DNA of 64,000 bases from CBDHEY01 sp965262305 (GTDB lineage: Bacteria; Pseudomonadota; Gammaproteobacteria; Pseudomonadales; Cellvibrionaceae), in NCBI GenBank assembly GCA_965262305.1, contig CBDHEY010000002.1, positions 1,364,001 to 1,428,000 on the forward strand. Reading direction: 5' to 3'. The translations under genes were made by a program, and so were the position numbers. Below, in pieces: positions 18,193 through 27,318 of the stretch (position 1 is the first letter of the stretch; every line of letters begins with the position of its first letter). The notes beneath the pieces were generated by a model that did not search any database, was not told where the DNA came from, and worked only from the letters and a program-made list of their open reading frames with translations.

Positions 18193-18906
18193 TCATTTGG
18201 GATTGAAAGTGGTTTCGGGCATAATCTCAGCCGATAGATAACGCCGTTTATTGCTCATGAGTTCGCCAATTTCTGTAATAAACTGGTTTTGTCTTTCATC
18301 TTTATAGCCTGGCAATGTCGCGCTTTCTAGCGCTTTCTTGTAGAAAGCGTGAGCGCGAAGTACGTCGCCTCGGTTAACGGCTTTATGTCCCTGACCAATC
18401 ATTGTAACAACAGAAACCATAAGATGTGCCCAACTAAGTTCACCGATTAGCAAGTCCATTTCGGCAACTTCTAAAAGTCCTTTAGCTTGTCTTTGTCGAA
18501 TGATTATTGCAGCATCATTTAACTGTGCTTGGGCTCGCGCGATTGCCGCATCACTCTCCATTAGTCGATAAGTTTCAACTCGATAACTTGTATTAGTTAA
18601 TTCATCAGCCCTAAATTGGGCATTTTCTGTGCCGATTTCTATAAAAGGACTATCGGGAATTAGCTGGCGCATTAATTCAATTATGGCTATAACTTCTTCA
18701 TTGAGAATGATTAAAACTTTGGGGGATTCGATTAAGGGCTCGATGTAAGCGCCTAGTTCCACTAATTCAGACGCTCGTCGTTTTAGTTCATTAAACTTAC
18801 CGTTGATTAAGCGACGGCGTGTTTGGACACCATTTATATAGCTGACAATTACCAGAGACAAACAGGCAACAACGAGTGAAATTAATACAATGGTAAGATC
18901 AGACAT
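18193..18906 (-). CDS. Unknown membrane-anchored helical protein
   Basis: 237 residues with a single N-terminal membrane helix (about residues 4-24, IVLISLVVACLSLVIVSYIN) followed by an RRR stop-transfer, placing a long all-helical domain in the cytoplasm. The region GELSWAHLMVSVVTMIGQGH followed by AVNRGDVLRAHAFYKKALES looks like one TPR-type helix pair. No enzyme motif. It sits beside topA on the opposite strand. Function unknown. Confidence 0.6.
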   Translation of the reverse strand: MSDLTIVLISLVVACLSLVIVSYINGVQTRRRLINGKFNELKRRASELVELGAYIEPLIESPKVLIILNEEVIAIIELMRQLIPDSPFIEIGTENAQFRADELTNTSYRVETYRLMESDAAIARAQAQLNDAAIIIRQRQAKGLLEVAEMDLLIGELSWAHLMVSVVTMIGQGHKAVNRGDVLRAHAFYKKALESATLPGYKDERQNQFITEIGELMSNKRRYLSAEIMPETTFNPK

Positions 18907-19216
18907 ACAAAATTTTTAAATAAATTTAATTTAATTTTAGAACAAAATTTATACGAGTTAGACCAAACATTTAAATATTTTAAGTGAGGTTGATACACAA
19001 CTTTTTTTAATAAATTCATCAGTTTAGATCAGGTTTTTAGTTTTCGATATCGGGTGCATAATAATTGATCATTTTTCTAAACAAGGTCAAAGCTAATGTG
19101 AAAGAACGCTTGACCTATCTAAATTCTAGTTTTATATATGCGCTCCTCGCAGTTTTAAACTTAACTCAAAGTTGTGGTTCAAAGAGGAATCCATTAGTTA
19201 ATCAAAGTAGGGGTTT
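18907..19216. other. Divergent intergenic region upstream of topA
   Basis: 310 bases, A/T-rich, between a minus-strand unknown gene and topA. The only signal I can support is the sigma70-like promoter for topA described separately; no RNA gene or repeat is evident. Confidence 0.5.
19110..19138 (+). promoter_or_regulatory. Candidate sigma70 promoter of topA
   Basis: TTGACC (-35, 19110-19115) and TATATA (-10, 19133-19138) are 17 bases apart, giving a leader of about 70 bases before the topA ATG. Confidence 0.45.
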
Positions 19217-21889
19217 ATGGGAAAGTCGCTAGTAATTGTGGAATCGCCAGCAAAAGCGAAAACAATTAACAAATATTTGGGCAAAGACTATGTGGTCAAA
19301 TCCAGTGTTGGTCATATTCGTGACTTGCCGACCAGTGGATCTAGTAAATCTCCTGTAGATGCTAAAGCTCGTGCTAAACAAGCGGCGTTAACGCGTAAGT
19401 TATCTCCTGAAGAAAAAGTTGCCTATAAGCAAAAAAAGGCGAAAGAGCAGCTTATTAATCGTATGGGAATTAACCCAGAAAAGAATTGGGAAGCCCATTA
19501 TGAAGTTTTACCAGGTAAAGAAAAGGTTGTTGCTGAATTAAAAAAACTTGCCGCCGATGCCGATGAAATATACCTAGCAACGGATTTGGATAGAGAGGGA
19601 GAAGCTATTGCTTGGCATTTGCAAGAAGCTATAGGTGGTTCAGATGATCGTTATCATCGCGTAGTATTTAATGAAATTACAAAATCTGCAATCCAAGCCG
19701 CGTTTGAAAAACCATCGAAGCTTGATTTAAACAGAGTGAATGCGCAGCAAGCTAGACGGTTCTTAGATCGTGTAGTGGGTTACATGGTATCGCCTTTATT
19801 GTGGGAAAAAATTGCTCGTGGTTTGTCCGCAGGTCGAGTTCAATCTGTGGCGGTTAAGTTGATTGTTGAGCGTGAACGAGAGATTCGAGCTTTTGTTCCA
19901 GAAGAATACTGGAACGTTAACGTGTTATTAAACTCATCAAGCGGCGATACAACCAAGTACGAAGTAAAACGTTACTCCGGCGATGCTTTTAAACCTGTTA
20001 ATCAAAGCCAGGCATATGAAGCTGTAGATCGTTTAAATGAAAGTGAGTATGTTGTTGGTAAGAGAGAAAATAAACCAACTTCCTCAAAACCTAGCGCGCC
20101 TCTAATTACATCCACTTTACAGCAAGCTGCATCTACACGTTTAGGGTTTGGTGTTAAGAAAACGATGATGCTTGCTCAGCGTTTGTATGAGGCAGGGTAT
20201 ATCACCTACATGCGTACTGACTCAACTAATTTGAGTAAAGAAGCGGTTGAATCTTGTCGGGATTACATTGAACAAGAGTTTGGTAAAAAGTATTTACCGA
20301 AGCAGCCTATAACCTATTCGAGCAAAGAAGGTGCCCAGGAAGCGCACGAAGCGATTCGCCCGTCTGATGTAAATGTTAAATCGACTCAGCTCAAAAACAT
20401 GGAGCGAGATGCAGAAAGGTTGTATTTGCTAATCTGGCAACAATTCGTTGCTTGCCAAATGACGCCTGCAGAGTATACCAGCACCACAATTACAATTAAT
20501 GCTGGAGATTATGAGCTTCGAGCAAAAGGGCGTGTTGTTAAATTTGATGGTTATACACGTGTTTTACCAGCTCCAGTTAAAAAAGATGAAGATGGTTTAC
20601 TTCCGGATGTGCAAGTAGGTGATCAATTAAAATTAAAAGAAGTAGTGCCTACTCAGCATTTTACAAAGCCTACCGCACGTTTTACTGAAGCTGCTTTGGT
20701 TAAAGAGTTAGAAAAACGTGGAATTGGTCGTCCTTCTACCTACGCCTCAATTATCTCAACCATCCAGGATCGTGGTTATGTTCAAGTAGAGAATAAACGG
20801 TTTTATGCGCAAAAAATGGGCGATATTGTCACGGAGCGCTTATCAGAAAGCTTTTCAGATTTAATGGATTATGGATTTACTGCAGCAATGGAGGAATCGT
20901 TAGATGTAGTTGCAGATGGCAGAAAAGATTGGATTGATCTGCTAAACGAATTTTATAAAAGTTTCTCCGATACCTTGGATAAGGCCCAAGAACCTGACAA
21001 CGGCATGCGCCGAAACCAGCCTGTTGAAACGGATATTGAATGCTCGACATGTGGCAGAAATATGCAGATTCGCACAGGAAGCACTGGTGTATTTCTTGGT
21101 TGTTCTGGATATGCGTTACCGCCAAAAGAACGATGTAAAACAACTATGAACTTGGTTCATGGTGATGAAGCGGTGAACGTTGATGATGACGAAGAAGCTG
21201 AATCTAAGCAGCTAATAAATAAGCGGCGTTGTAAAATCTGCAATACTGCGATGGACAGTTATCTACTTGACGAAACTCGTAAGCTACATATTTGTGGTAA
21301 TAATCCAGATTGTGTGGGCCACGAAGTAGAAACAGGCACTTTTAAGATCAAAGGATATGAAGGCCCTGTAATCCAATGTGATAAGTGTGACAGCGAAATG
21401 CAATTAAAGTCAGGCCGTTTTGGTAAGTATTTTGGTTGTACAAATGAAAACTGTAAAAACACGCGCAAACTGTTGAAAAACGGGGAAGCCGCACCGCCTA
21501 AAATGGATCCTATTGATATGCCAAACCTTGCTTGTCAAAAAGTTGAAGATCATTACGTACTGCGGGACGGTGCCTCAGGTTTATTTTTAGCAGCTAGCCA
21601 GTTTCCTAAAAATAGAGAAACGCGTGCTCCTTTGGTTAAGGAAATTGCATCGCTAAAAGGAGTCATTGATCCGAAATACAATTTTTTGCTAGATGCGCCG
21701 CAAGAGGATGATGAAGGTTTAGATACGGTAATTCGTTTCAGTCGTAAAACAAAAGAGCAGTATGTTCAATCCGAAGTAGACGGTAAAGCGACTGGGTGGA
21801 AGGCATTTTATGAAGGCGGAAAATGGATTGCCACAGCCAAACCAGCGCCGGCAAAAAAGAAAGCGCCTACAAAGAAAAAATCCAAGTGA
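19217..21889 (+). CDS. topA: DNA topoisomerase I (type IA)
   Basis: 890 residues, the size of gammaproteobacterial TopA. It relaxes negative supercoils by single-strand passage. Toprim domain: LVIVESPAKAKTINKYLG at the start and ATDLDREGEAIAWHL (DxD metal site). Active-site tyrosine in AGYITYMRTDSTNLS at about residue 331. HEAIRP and GRPSTYASII follow. C-terminal region has three Cys4 zinc ribbons (first with CSTCGRNMQIRTG, then CKICNTAMDSYL, then CDKCDSEMQLKSGRFGKYFGC) and a Lys/Pro-rich tail that helps bind DNA and RNA polymerase. Followed after 33 bp by a small conserved gene. Confidence 0.97.
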   Translation: MGKSLVIVESPAKAKTINKYLGKDYVVKSSVGHIRDLPTSGSSKSPVDAKARAKQAALTRKLSPEEKVAYKQKKAKEQLINRMGINPEKNWEAHYEVLPGKEKVVAELKKLAADADEIYLATDLDREGEAIAWHLQEAIGGSDDRYHRVVFNEITKSAIQAAFEKPSKLDLNRVNAQQARRFLDRVVGYMVSPLLWEKIARGLSAGRVQSVAVKLIVEREREIRAFVPEEYWNVNVLLNSSSGDTTKYEVKRYSGDAFKPVNQSQAYEAVDRLNESEYVVGKRENKPTSSKPSAPLITSTLQQAASTRLGFGVKKTMMLAQRLYEAGYITYMRTDSTNLSKEAVESCRDYIEQEFGKKYLPKQPITYSSKEGAQEAHEAIRPSDVNVKSTQLKNMERDAERLYLLIWQQFVACQMTPAEYTSTTITINAGDYELRAKGRVVKFDGYTRVLPAPVKKDEDGLLPDVQVGDQLKLKEVVPTQHFTKPTARFTEAALVKELEKRGIGRPSTYASIISTIQDRGYVQVENKRFYAQKMGDIVTERLSESFSDLMDYGFTAAMEESLDVVADGRKDWIDLLNEFYKSFSDTLDKAQEPDNGMRRNQPVETDIECSTCGRNMQIRTGSTGVFLGCSGYALPPKERCKTTMNLVHGDEAVNVDDDEEAESKQLINKRRCKICNTAMDSYLLDETRKLHICGNNPDCVGHEVETGTFKIKGYEGPVIQCDKCDSEMQLKSGRFGKYFGCTNENCKNTRKLLKNGEAAPPKMDPIDMPNLACQKVEDHYVLRDGASGLFLAASQFPKNRETRAPLVKEIASLKGVIDPKYNFLLDAPQEDDEGLDTVIRFSRKTKEQYVQSEVDGKATGWKAFYEGGKWIATAKPAPAKKKAPTKKKSK

Positions 21890-21922
21890 CCAAATAGAAC
21901 GAATCAATTTTTGGAGCTTATA

Positions 21923-22474
21923 TTGAGTGCTAATTCCCAAGCTAATCTGAATATATTGCGCCAACAAATATCGTTGATTAAAGCGAGTTTAAGTTCTCTC
22001 GATGCTATAGATCGAAATGATTCGATAGTAGAAAATGTGGAGTTGGAAAAGCAAAATGAGCATGAATACCTTGCACGAAAACAGGGTATATTGTTAATGC
22101 TGAGCAAGAGTCTATTATTGATTGGCTCAAACTATGGATACAACGCTAATTCACTGACAGAACTTGATAATTTATTGGGTCAACATCAGAAAGGGCGAGT
22201 ATCTAATAATACTTTTAAAGCCCTGTATGATTTGCCCAATAGCTGGATACATAAAATCATTTCTCTTGAAAAATCTATTGCTTATCAGCTAAGAGACTGG
22301 GAATCGAGCTCGGTAAAAATGGAGCAAGGTTTTAGCGCTTCGAACTTAATTGCTACCTCAAAAGAGAATAATAAGCCTCATTGGGTGAATATTCCCAGCC
22401 TTGATTTACATACATTGATCAATCAGCTGGAAAATCTGACCGATAATTACGTCGCAAACGAAACAGAATATTAA
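21923..22474 (+). CDS. DUF6586-like conserved protein next to topA
   Basis: 183 residues beginning at a TTG (21923): GGAG lies 6 bases upstream of this TTG, whereas the TTG at 21911 overlaps that ribosome site. The protein is helical and cytoplasmic with no catalytic motif; notable segments are EYLARKQGILLMLSKSLLLI and YDLPNSWIHKIISLE. A gene of this kind follows topA in Pseudomonas and relatives (DUF6586 family); function is unknown. Probably cotranscribed with topA. Confidence 0.65.
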   Translation: MSANSQANLNILRQQISLIKASLSSLDAIDRNDSIVENVELEKQNEHEYLARKQGILLMLSKSLLLIGSNYGYNANSLTELDNLLGQHQKGRVSNNTFKALYDLPNSWIHKIISLEKSIAYQLRDWESSSVKMEQGFSASNLIATSKENNKPHWVNIPSLDLHTLINQLENLTDNYVANETEY

Positions 22475-22577
22475 TCTGATTTATCAGTATATATCGGTTT
22501 ATTCGCTCTTAAACCGGGTGTTTTGTGTCAAGAAGTGTTAGAATCAATCGTGTTATTACTAAAACTAGTAGATTAAG

Positions 22578-22817
22578 ATGTCAACATTGTTTGAAATTAT
22601 TGAATTACCTAACGGCGACATTGCACTCCAGCGCGCGGATGAAAATGGAGAGCCAGTAGTTTCTATAAGGTTTTCTAAAGAATCGGAATTCTTTCTTGAT
22701 GAAGCAAAGTTGGATGTTGCTAAGGTAATGATAGAAGCGGGTTTAGAGCTTGTAGGCGCAATAGATTTCCCGGCTGAAGAAGAAACAGTATCTGACGAAT
22801 CAGTGACCCTTCACTAA
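22578..22817 (+). CDS. Small acidic conserved protein
   Basis: 79 residues, acidic, soluble. Begins LFEIIELPNGDIALQRAD, then VVSIRFSKESEFFL and a helical segment. A small gene of this type occurs between the DUF6586 gene and sulA in Pseudomonas-type gene orders, which supports it being real. No function known. Confidence 0.65.
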   Translation: MSTLFEIIELPNGDIALQRADENGEPVVSIRFSKESEFFLDEAKLDVAKVMIEAGLELVGAIDFPAEEETVSDESVTLH

Positions 22818-22823
22818 ACATTC

Positions 22824-22844
22824 AAAAAGGCTTAAAACTTTTTT
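22824..22844 (+). terminator. Weak A/T-rich terminator
   Basis: Stem AAAAAG/CTTTTT (22824-22829 with 22838-22843), 8-base loop, T run. Lies 7 bases after the small acidic gene; the stem is weak. Confidence 0.3.
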
Positions 22845-22925
22845 ATTCAATGCTCTTCACTTGAGTACTAAAGGCACTATGAGTGAGTTCAAAACATCTC
22901 TTAAAAATAAAATCTTTTAAGCCAA

Positions 22926-23318
22926 TCACTTCTGAATAAGTACAATCCCTTGGGTATTTCCTATAGCCGCTGCTTGCTCCAATTCGAATCTGGATCTTTC
23001 CGATAAAAAGCTCAAGTCTGCTACAACTGTGTGGCTATTTCCGATTTTTAACGCTTCCCAAAATATCCATAAGGATTCATCATCTGTCGCGGTTCTAACC
23101 AGCCTAGTACCAGATTGATTAAATGCATAACTTTTGAGTTTAGTGCTATTAAATGAACTTGAGCTAATCCAAGTAAGCCACTTATCACAGTTGTTTTTAC
23201 TCAAATAAGAGAGCATAGGTAAAACAATATCGCTACTATTTTTACAAGACAGAAAAACCTCAGTAATACTTGAGTTTTTTGCTCTTTCTGAATTTGGTGA
23301 GGTGAGGATGTGATTCAT
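22926..23318 (-). CDS. sulA: SOS cell division inhibitor SulA
   Basis: 130 residues from the ATG at 23318. AAGGAG is placed 6 bases before it, inside the end of lexA, and the lexA stop lies one base upstream; an in-frame start further upstream would overlap lexA without a ribosome site. SulA blocks FtsZ polymerisation after DNA damage and is removed by Lon. Family features: CDKWLTWISSS, the TRLVRTATDDESLWIFWEAL segment and the core GNSHTVVADLSFLS. The close fit to lexA means translational coupling and SOS control. Confidence 0.88.
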   Translation of the reverse strand: MNHILTSPNSERAKNSSITEVFLSCKNSSDIVLPMLSYLSKNNCDKWLTWISSSSFNSTKLKSYAFNQSGTRLVRTATDDESLWIFWEALKIGNSHTVVADLSFLSERSRFELEQAAAIGNTQGIVLIQK

Positions 23319-23319
23319 A

Positions 23320-23925
23320 TTAAACTCCTTGACGGATAACGCCAACGCTTAATCCCTCAATGGAAAAGTTTTCATCCCTTAAGTCTACTTCAATAACATC
23401 AAAATCTGGGTTTTCTGGCCATAGCTCTACGATCGCGCGATTACGTTCTCTGCGGAAGCGTTTAACTGTAACTTCTTCTTCAATTCGGGCAACAATAATC
23501 TCTCCATTCCGAGCTTGATCAGTACGGTGTACAGCTAATAGGTCGCCATCTAAAATACCCACATCTTTCATACTTTGGCCGTGAACACGCAAAAGGTAAT
23601 CCGCTTTAGGGTGAAAAAACTGCTCGGGAATTTCACAGTAATCTTCTACGTGCTCTTCAGCAAGGATGGGGTTTCCTGCTGCAACACGACCAATAATAGG
23701 TAAGCCAGAATAGGAATCTGGCAAACGAATTCCCCTCGATGCACCAGCAACCATTTCAATTGCACCTTTTTTAGCTAGTGCTTTTAAATGTTCTTCGGCC
23801 GCATTAGGTGACTTAAACCCTAATTCTTGAGCAATTTCAGCACGAGTTGGAGGGTATCCTGTTTCGTCGATATGCGACTTTATTAAGTCTAGAATCTCTT
23901 GTTGCCTAGCGGTTAATTTAATCAT
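23320..23925 (-). CDS. lexA: SOS repressor LexA
   Basis: 201 residues from the ATG at 23925, the standard length; a TTG 15 bases upstream is in frame but unlikely. N-terminal winged helix (LTARQQEILDLI, GYPPTRAEIAQELGF, SPNAAEEHLKALAKKGAI) binds SOS boxes. The Ala-Gly self-cleavage site is in GRVAAGNPILAEEH (about residue 85); the catalytic serine is in VHGQSMKDVGILDGD (Ser about 120) and the lysine in NGEIIVARIEEEVTVKRF (about 157). First gene of a lexA-sulA operon, repressed by itself through two boxes just upstream. Confidence 0.97.
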   Translation of the reverse strand: MIKLTARQQEILDLIKSHIDETGYPPTRAEIAQELGFKSPNAAEEHLKALAKKGAIEMVAGASRGIRLPDSYSGLPIIGRVAAGNPILAEEHVEDYCEIPEQFFHPKADYLLRVHGQSMKDVGILDGDLLAVHRTDQARNGEIIVARIEEEVTVKRFRRERNRAIVELWPENPDFDVIEVDLRDENFSIEGLSVGVIRQGV

Positions 23926-23943
23926 GATAGTGCCTATCAATTA

Positions 23944-23959
23944 ATGTAATAATATACAG
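23944..23959 (-). promoter_or_regulatory. SOS box 1 of lexA
   Basis: CTGT-N8-ACAT on the minus strand: perfect left half-site with AT-rich core and a one-base-imperfect right half (ACAT for ACAG). It lies 19 bases before the lexA start. Confidence 0.8.
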
Positions 23960-23964
23960 TTATA

Positions 23965-23980
23965 GTGGTATTATATACAG
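23965..23980 (-). promoter_or_regulatory. SOS box 2 of lexA
   Basis: CTGT-N8-CCAC on the minus strand, overlapping the -10 element. It lies exactly 21 bases (two helical turns) from box 1, the same spacing as in E. coli lexA. Confidence 0.75.
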
Positions 23981-23997
23981 TAAAATAATATATGCAA
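23970..23997 (-). promoter_or_regulatory. lexA-sulA promoter
   Basis: Minus strand: -35 TTGCAT (23997-23992), 16-base spacer, consensus -10 TATAAT (23975-23970). Both SOS boxes overlap the -10 and the start region, so LexA would block RNA polymerase directly. Confidence 0.7.
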
Positions 23998-24272
23998 TTT
24001 ATTTATTATCTTACGACAAGTTATTCTAAATTTGGACTTTACCGAAGGGATTAAAGGCTTTGGTTTATTTAGAGAATGAATAATTTAGCTAGTGCAAATA
24101 GAATAGGGCTTGGCAGGCAAGGAAGAATTTTTATTTAAACTTGGAGCGTAAATGGAGATTGGCTATATTACTTAGTTATTTCGATTCTCTTAAATTAAGA
24201 TATTTAACGTGGCTATATAAACACAAGCCTATCTCATAAAAGAGGATTTATTTCCTACTTTAGAAAAATAAA
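23998..24272. other. Intergenic region without a recognisable gene
   Basis: A/T-rich sequence upstream of the lexA promoter and past the end of the next minus-strand gene. In Pseudomonas the psrA regulator follows lexA here; no trace of it is visible. Confidence 0.4.
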
Positions 24273-24587
24273 TTAGTACAAGTCGTCGTAGCCACCGAAT
24301 GAATCAGGTTCCTGCTGCCCATAAGCGGTGTTAAAGTCTTCATCAAATTCATTGTCATACATATAATCTTCATCGATTTCAAAATTTGAGTTCGATGAAA
24401 CTTCTTCTGATGAAATAGCGATAATTTTCATGTTAGACCATGATTGAACGCTATATTCCTCAGTATTTCCATCTCGAAATTGGACTTCTACTAAGCCTTC
24501 TTTTTCATCAATAGATACTATTTCAAATTGTTTTGACGTGGTAAGTTCTTGATACCAAGAGCCAACTGGAGGATATAAAGATGCCAT
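24273..24587 (-). CDS. Small acidic protein (DUF6763-like)
   Basis: 104 residues. N-terminal half is a small beta domain (PVGSWYQELTTSKQFEIVSI, then EGLVEVQFRDGNTEEYSVQSW), which resembles short gammaproteobacterial proteins of the DUF6763 type. The C-terminal 40 residues are very acidic and Asn/Tyr-rich, ending GGYDDLY. Cytoplasmic; function unknown. Isolated between lexA and nagZ. Confidence 0.6.
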   Translation of the reverse strand: MASLYPPVGSWYQELTTSKQFEIVSIDEKEGLVEVQFRDGNTEEYSVQSWSNMKIIAISSEEVSSNSNFEIDEDYMYDNEFDEDFNTAYGQQEPDSFGGYDDLY

Positions 24588-24867
24588 ATGAAATCTCGCT
24601 AAACTTTAACAAACAATATACCTATAAAACTAACATCTTTTTTATAGGTTCGCAGTGGAAATAGTTACAATAAAAAGTTTTACAATGCTAAAGTAAATTA
24701 AATAAGAATCCCTATAACGCTATGATTTTTCAAAAGAAGTTAGTGAAAAATAGTTGTTTCCCTTCAGTTAATATAAAATAAATATATCTAAGTATTGCGA
24801 AAAAAATATTAAAAAAATCTAACCGTTTTAAAAATTAATTAATGAATTTGTTGAGTAGATAGAGTGA

Positions 24868-25899
24868 ATGAAGATAAATAATCAAAATTTTATAACTGGT
24901 CCGTTAATTATTGATATTGATGGCTTTGATTTAACTGAGGAAGATCGATCTTTAATTGAAAATCGGTTAGTTGGTGGAGTTATACTTTTTTCACGAAACT
25001 ACGAAAACAAAACACAGTTAATTAAATTGTGTAAAGCGATAAAAGTGATTAATCCCAATTGTCTTGTTGCCGTTGATCAAGAGGGTGGTCGAGTTCAGCG
25101 TTTTAGGCATGAGTTTACAAGACTTCCGCCTATGCAGAAGCTTGGCGATCTGTACTCCCGAGATCCGAGCCTAGCAATTAAAACATCTGAAAACATGGGT
25201 TGGTTAATGGCAGTTGAGTTGGTTTTGTGTGGCGTTGATATTAGTTTTGCTCCTGTGTTGGATGTAGATGATAGTTTCAGCGATGTGATCGGGGATCGCG
25301 CATTTGCTAATCACCCGGAGGTGATTAGCAAGCTCGCCGAGGCTTTTATAATGGGGATGAATTCTGCTGGTATGAAAGCAACTGGGAAGCATTTTCCAGG
25401 GCACGGCAGTGTAAAACAAGATAGTCATTTAGAACTTCCGGTCGACCTGCGAGATTTAGACGAAATCACAGGATGGGATCTAATTCCTTTTCAGCGATTA
25501 ATTGGTCAATTGGATGGCATAATGCCAGCTCATATTGTTTTTCCTGCGGTGGATGAAGACCCGGTGGGCTTTTCATCTTTTTGGTTAAAAGATAGCTTGA
25601 GAAAACGTCTTGGATTTGAAGGCGTTATTTTCAGTGATGATTTAACCATGGAAGGTGCTGCTAAAGTTGGTGGCTATTCCTTGCGAGCAGAAAAAGCAAT
25701 TGAAGCCGGGTGTGACGCGTTACTCGTTTGTAATAATCGACCAGGTGTCCTCGAAATTTTAAAATTTTTAGAGTCTCGATCGGATTTGCAAATTAACTCA
25801 CGTTTAGCAACTATGCGCGCCACTGCAATGTCTTATGAATCAGATATAATGCGCCACCCACGCTGGGCTGAAGCGCAATCTCAGCTAGACAGCTTATAA
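24868..25899 (+). CDS. nagZ: Beta-N-acetylhexosaminidase NagZ
   Basis: 343 residues, normal for cytoplasmic NagZ (glycoside hydrolase family 3). It removes GlcNAc from recycled 1,6-anhydro-muropeptides. Motifs: VAVDQEGGRVQRFR, the catalytic loop KHFPGHGSVKQDSH with its His, and the Asp nucleophile in GVIFSDDLTMEGA. No signal peptide. Followed after 35 bp by an MscS channel gene. The muropeptides come from lytic transglycosylases such as Slt, which is also in this window. Confidence 0.96.
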   Translation: MKINNQNFITGPLIIDIDGFDLTEEDRSLIENRLVGGVILFSRNYENKTQLIKLCKAIKVINPNCLVAVDQEGGRVQRFRHEFTRLPPMQKLGDLYSRDPSLAIKTSENMGWLMAVELVLCGVDISFAPVLDVDDSFSDVIGDRAFANHPEVISKLAEAFIMGMNSAGMKATGKHFPGHGSVKQDSHLELPVDLRDLDEITGWDLIPFQRLIGQLDGIMPAHIVFPAVDEDPVGFSSFWLKDSLRKRLGFEGVIFSDDLTMEGAAKVGGYSLRAEKAIEAGCDALLVCNNRPGVLEILKFLESRSDLQINSRLATMRATAMSYESDIMRHPRWAEAQSQLDSL

Positions 25900-25934
25900 C
25901 TGACATCACACCATTTTTTTAAAAGGATTAGGTC

Positions 25935-27047
25935 ATGCAAAATGAAGAAACTCAACAGAACTGGTTTACTAGCCTTAGTGATTTTTTAGGAGGTGAACTT
26001 GGTTGGGTTTATGAAGTTTTCATCATTGTATTTCTCACGCTTGTTATTGCGTTGGTAGTAAATTGGTTTGTAACAAAAATCGAAAAAAAGGCAATTAAAA
26101 CGACTAATCTTTGGGATGATGCCCTAGTCAATTCAGTGAAAAAGCCGATCAAATGGTTAATCTGGTTAGCCGGACTTTCGTGGGCTGCGAGCATAGCGGG
26201 AGAGCATTCTAGTTCTGAAATACTAAATGCGGTCGGTAAGATTCAGCATTTGGGATCAATTTTTTTAGTTAGTTGGTTTTTGACAGGGTTTATTAGGCGA
26301 GCGGAAGAAAACCTCATTAGCCCTGATAAAATGTCCAAACCCATGGATAAAACCACTGCTGTGGCCATAGGTAAATTACTACGTATCTCCGTTATGATCA
26401 CATCAGTATTAGTTGCTGTGCAATCGCTGGGTTACAGTGTTTCTGGTGTTCTAGCATTTGGTGGTATTGGTGGTATTGCTGTTGGCTTCGCTGCTAAAGA
26501 TCTTCTCGCTAATTTTTTTGGTGGTTTAATGATATATCTGGATCGACCATTTAGTGTTGGGGATTGGGTTCGCTCGCCAGATAAAAACATTGAAGGGACT
26601 GTTGAAGAAATCGGTTGGCGCCTAACGCGAATCCGCACGTTCGACAAGCGACCGTTATATGTACCCAATTCAACATTTACTCAAATTTCAGTCGAAAATC
26701 CTTCAAGAATGCTAAATAGACGGATCTACGAAACCATAGGAGTTAGGTATGACGATGCTAATAAAATTACCGAAATAGTGACTAATGTGAAAAACATGTT
26801 ACTCGAACATTCAGATATTGATGTTTCTCAAACACTTATTGTTAATCTAAATAGTTTTGCGCCCTCATCGCTAGACTTTTTTGTCTATTGTTTTACTAAG
26901 ACGACCGATTGGATTGAATTCCATAGAATTAAACAAGATGTGATGTTAAGAATTATAGAGATCATAGAATCTCACGGCGCAGAATGCGCTTTCCCAACTT
27001 CTACTGTGCATATCCCTCAGGAAATCAGCTTAAATAAAAGTGAATAA
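25935..27047 (+). CDS. MscS-family mechanosensitive channel
   Basis: 370 residues. Membrane helices at about 25-44, 73-90, 102-122 and 150-172 precede the pore-lining Gly/Ala-rich helix and the strongly conserved GGIAVGFAAKDLLANFFGG, then the beta domain with PFSVGDWV and GTVEEIGWRLTRIRTFDKR. The C-terminus forms the MscS alpha/beta vestibule. It releases solutes on hypo-osmotic shock. More membrane helices than E. coli MscS (286 residues), closer to YbdG/YnaI-type members. AAGGA ribosome site upstream. Possibly cotranscribed with nagZ. Confidence 0.9.
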   Translation: MQNEETQQNWFTSLSDFLGGELGWVYEVFIIVFLTLVIALVVNWFVTKIEKKAIKTTNLWDDALVNSVKKPIKWLIWLAGLSWAASIAGEHSSSEILNAVGKIQHLGSIFLVSWFLTGFIRRAEENLISPDKMSKPMDKTTAVAIGKLLRISVMITSVLVAVQSLGYSVSGVLAFGGIGGIAVGFAAKDLLANFFGGLMIYLDRPFSVGDWVRSPDKNIEGTVEEIGWRLTRIRTFDKRPLYVPNSTFTQISVENPSRMLNRRIYETIGVRYDDANKITEIVTNVKNMLLEHSDIDVSQTLIVNLNSFAPSSLDFFVYCFTKTTDWIEFHRIKQDVMLRIIEIIESHGAECAFPTSTVHIPQEISLNKSE

Positions 27048-27238
27048 TATCAGTTAATTCAACACATAATGAGGTAGGAAAAATTGTATTTAATATTCCT
27101 TTTTTAATAAGTGCAAAAAATTGTGACAATTTAATATAACTTTTTCTAAAGTTAATTTGATTTTAGAGAACTTATTCTTAAAACTGAAATACTTCTCTAG
27201 ACACTTCCATGTATTTGTCATACCTTAAAGGACTTACC

Positions 27239-27264
27239 TGCGGCGGCACCTCCGAGGCACCGCA
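27239..27264 (+). promoter_or_regulatory. GC-rich hairpin upstream of the cold-shock gene
   Basis: A 26-base, GC-rich block in an otherwise A/T-rich 271-bp gap can form TGCGG/CCGCA (27239-27243 with 27260-27264) with a short inner stem. It lies 54 bases upstream of the cold-shock protein ATG, where structured leaders often act. No T run follows. Confidence 0.4.
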
Positions 27265-27318
27265 ATATACCTATTAATAAAATAACATGAGTGAACTCAA
27301 GTATATAAGGGGAAAGAT

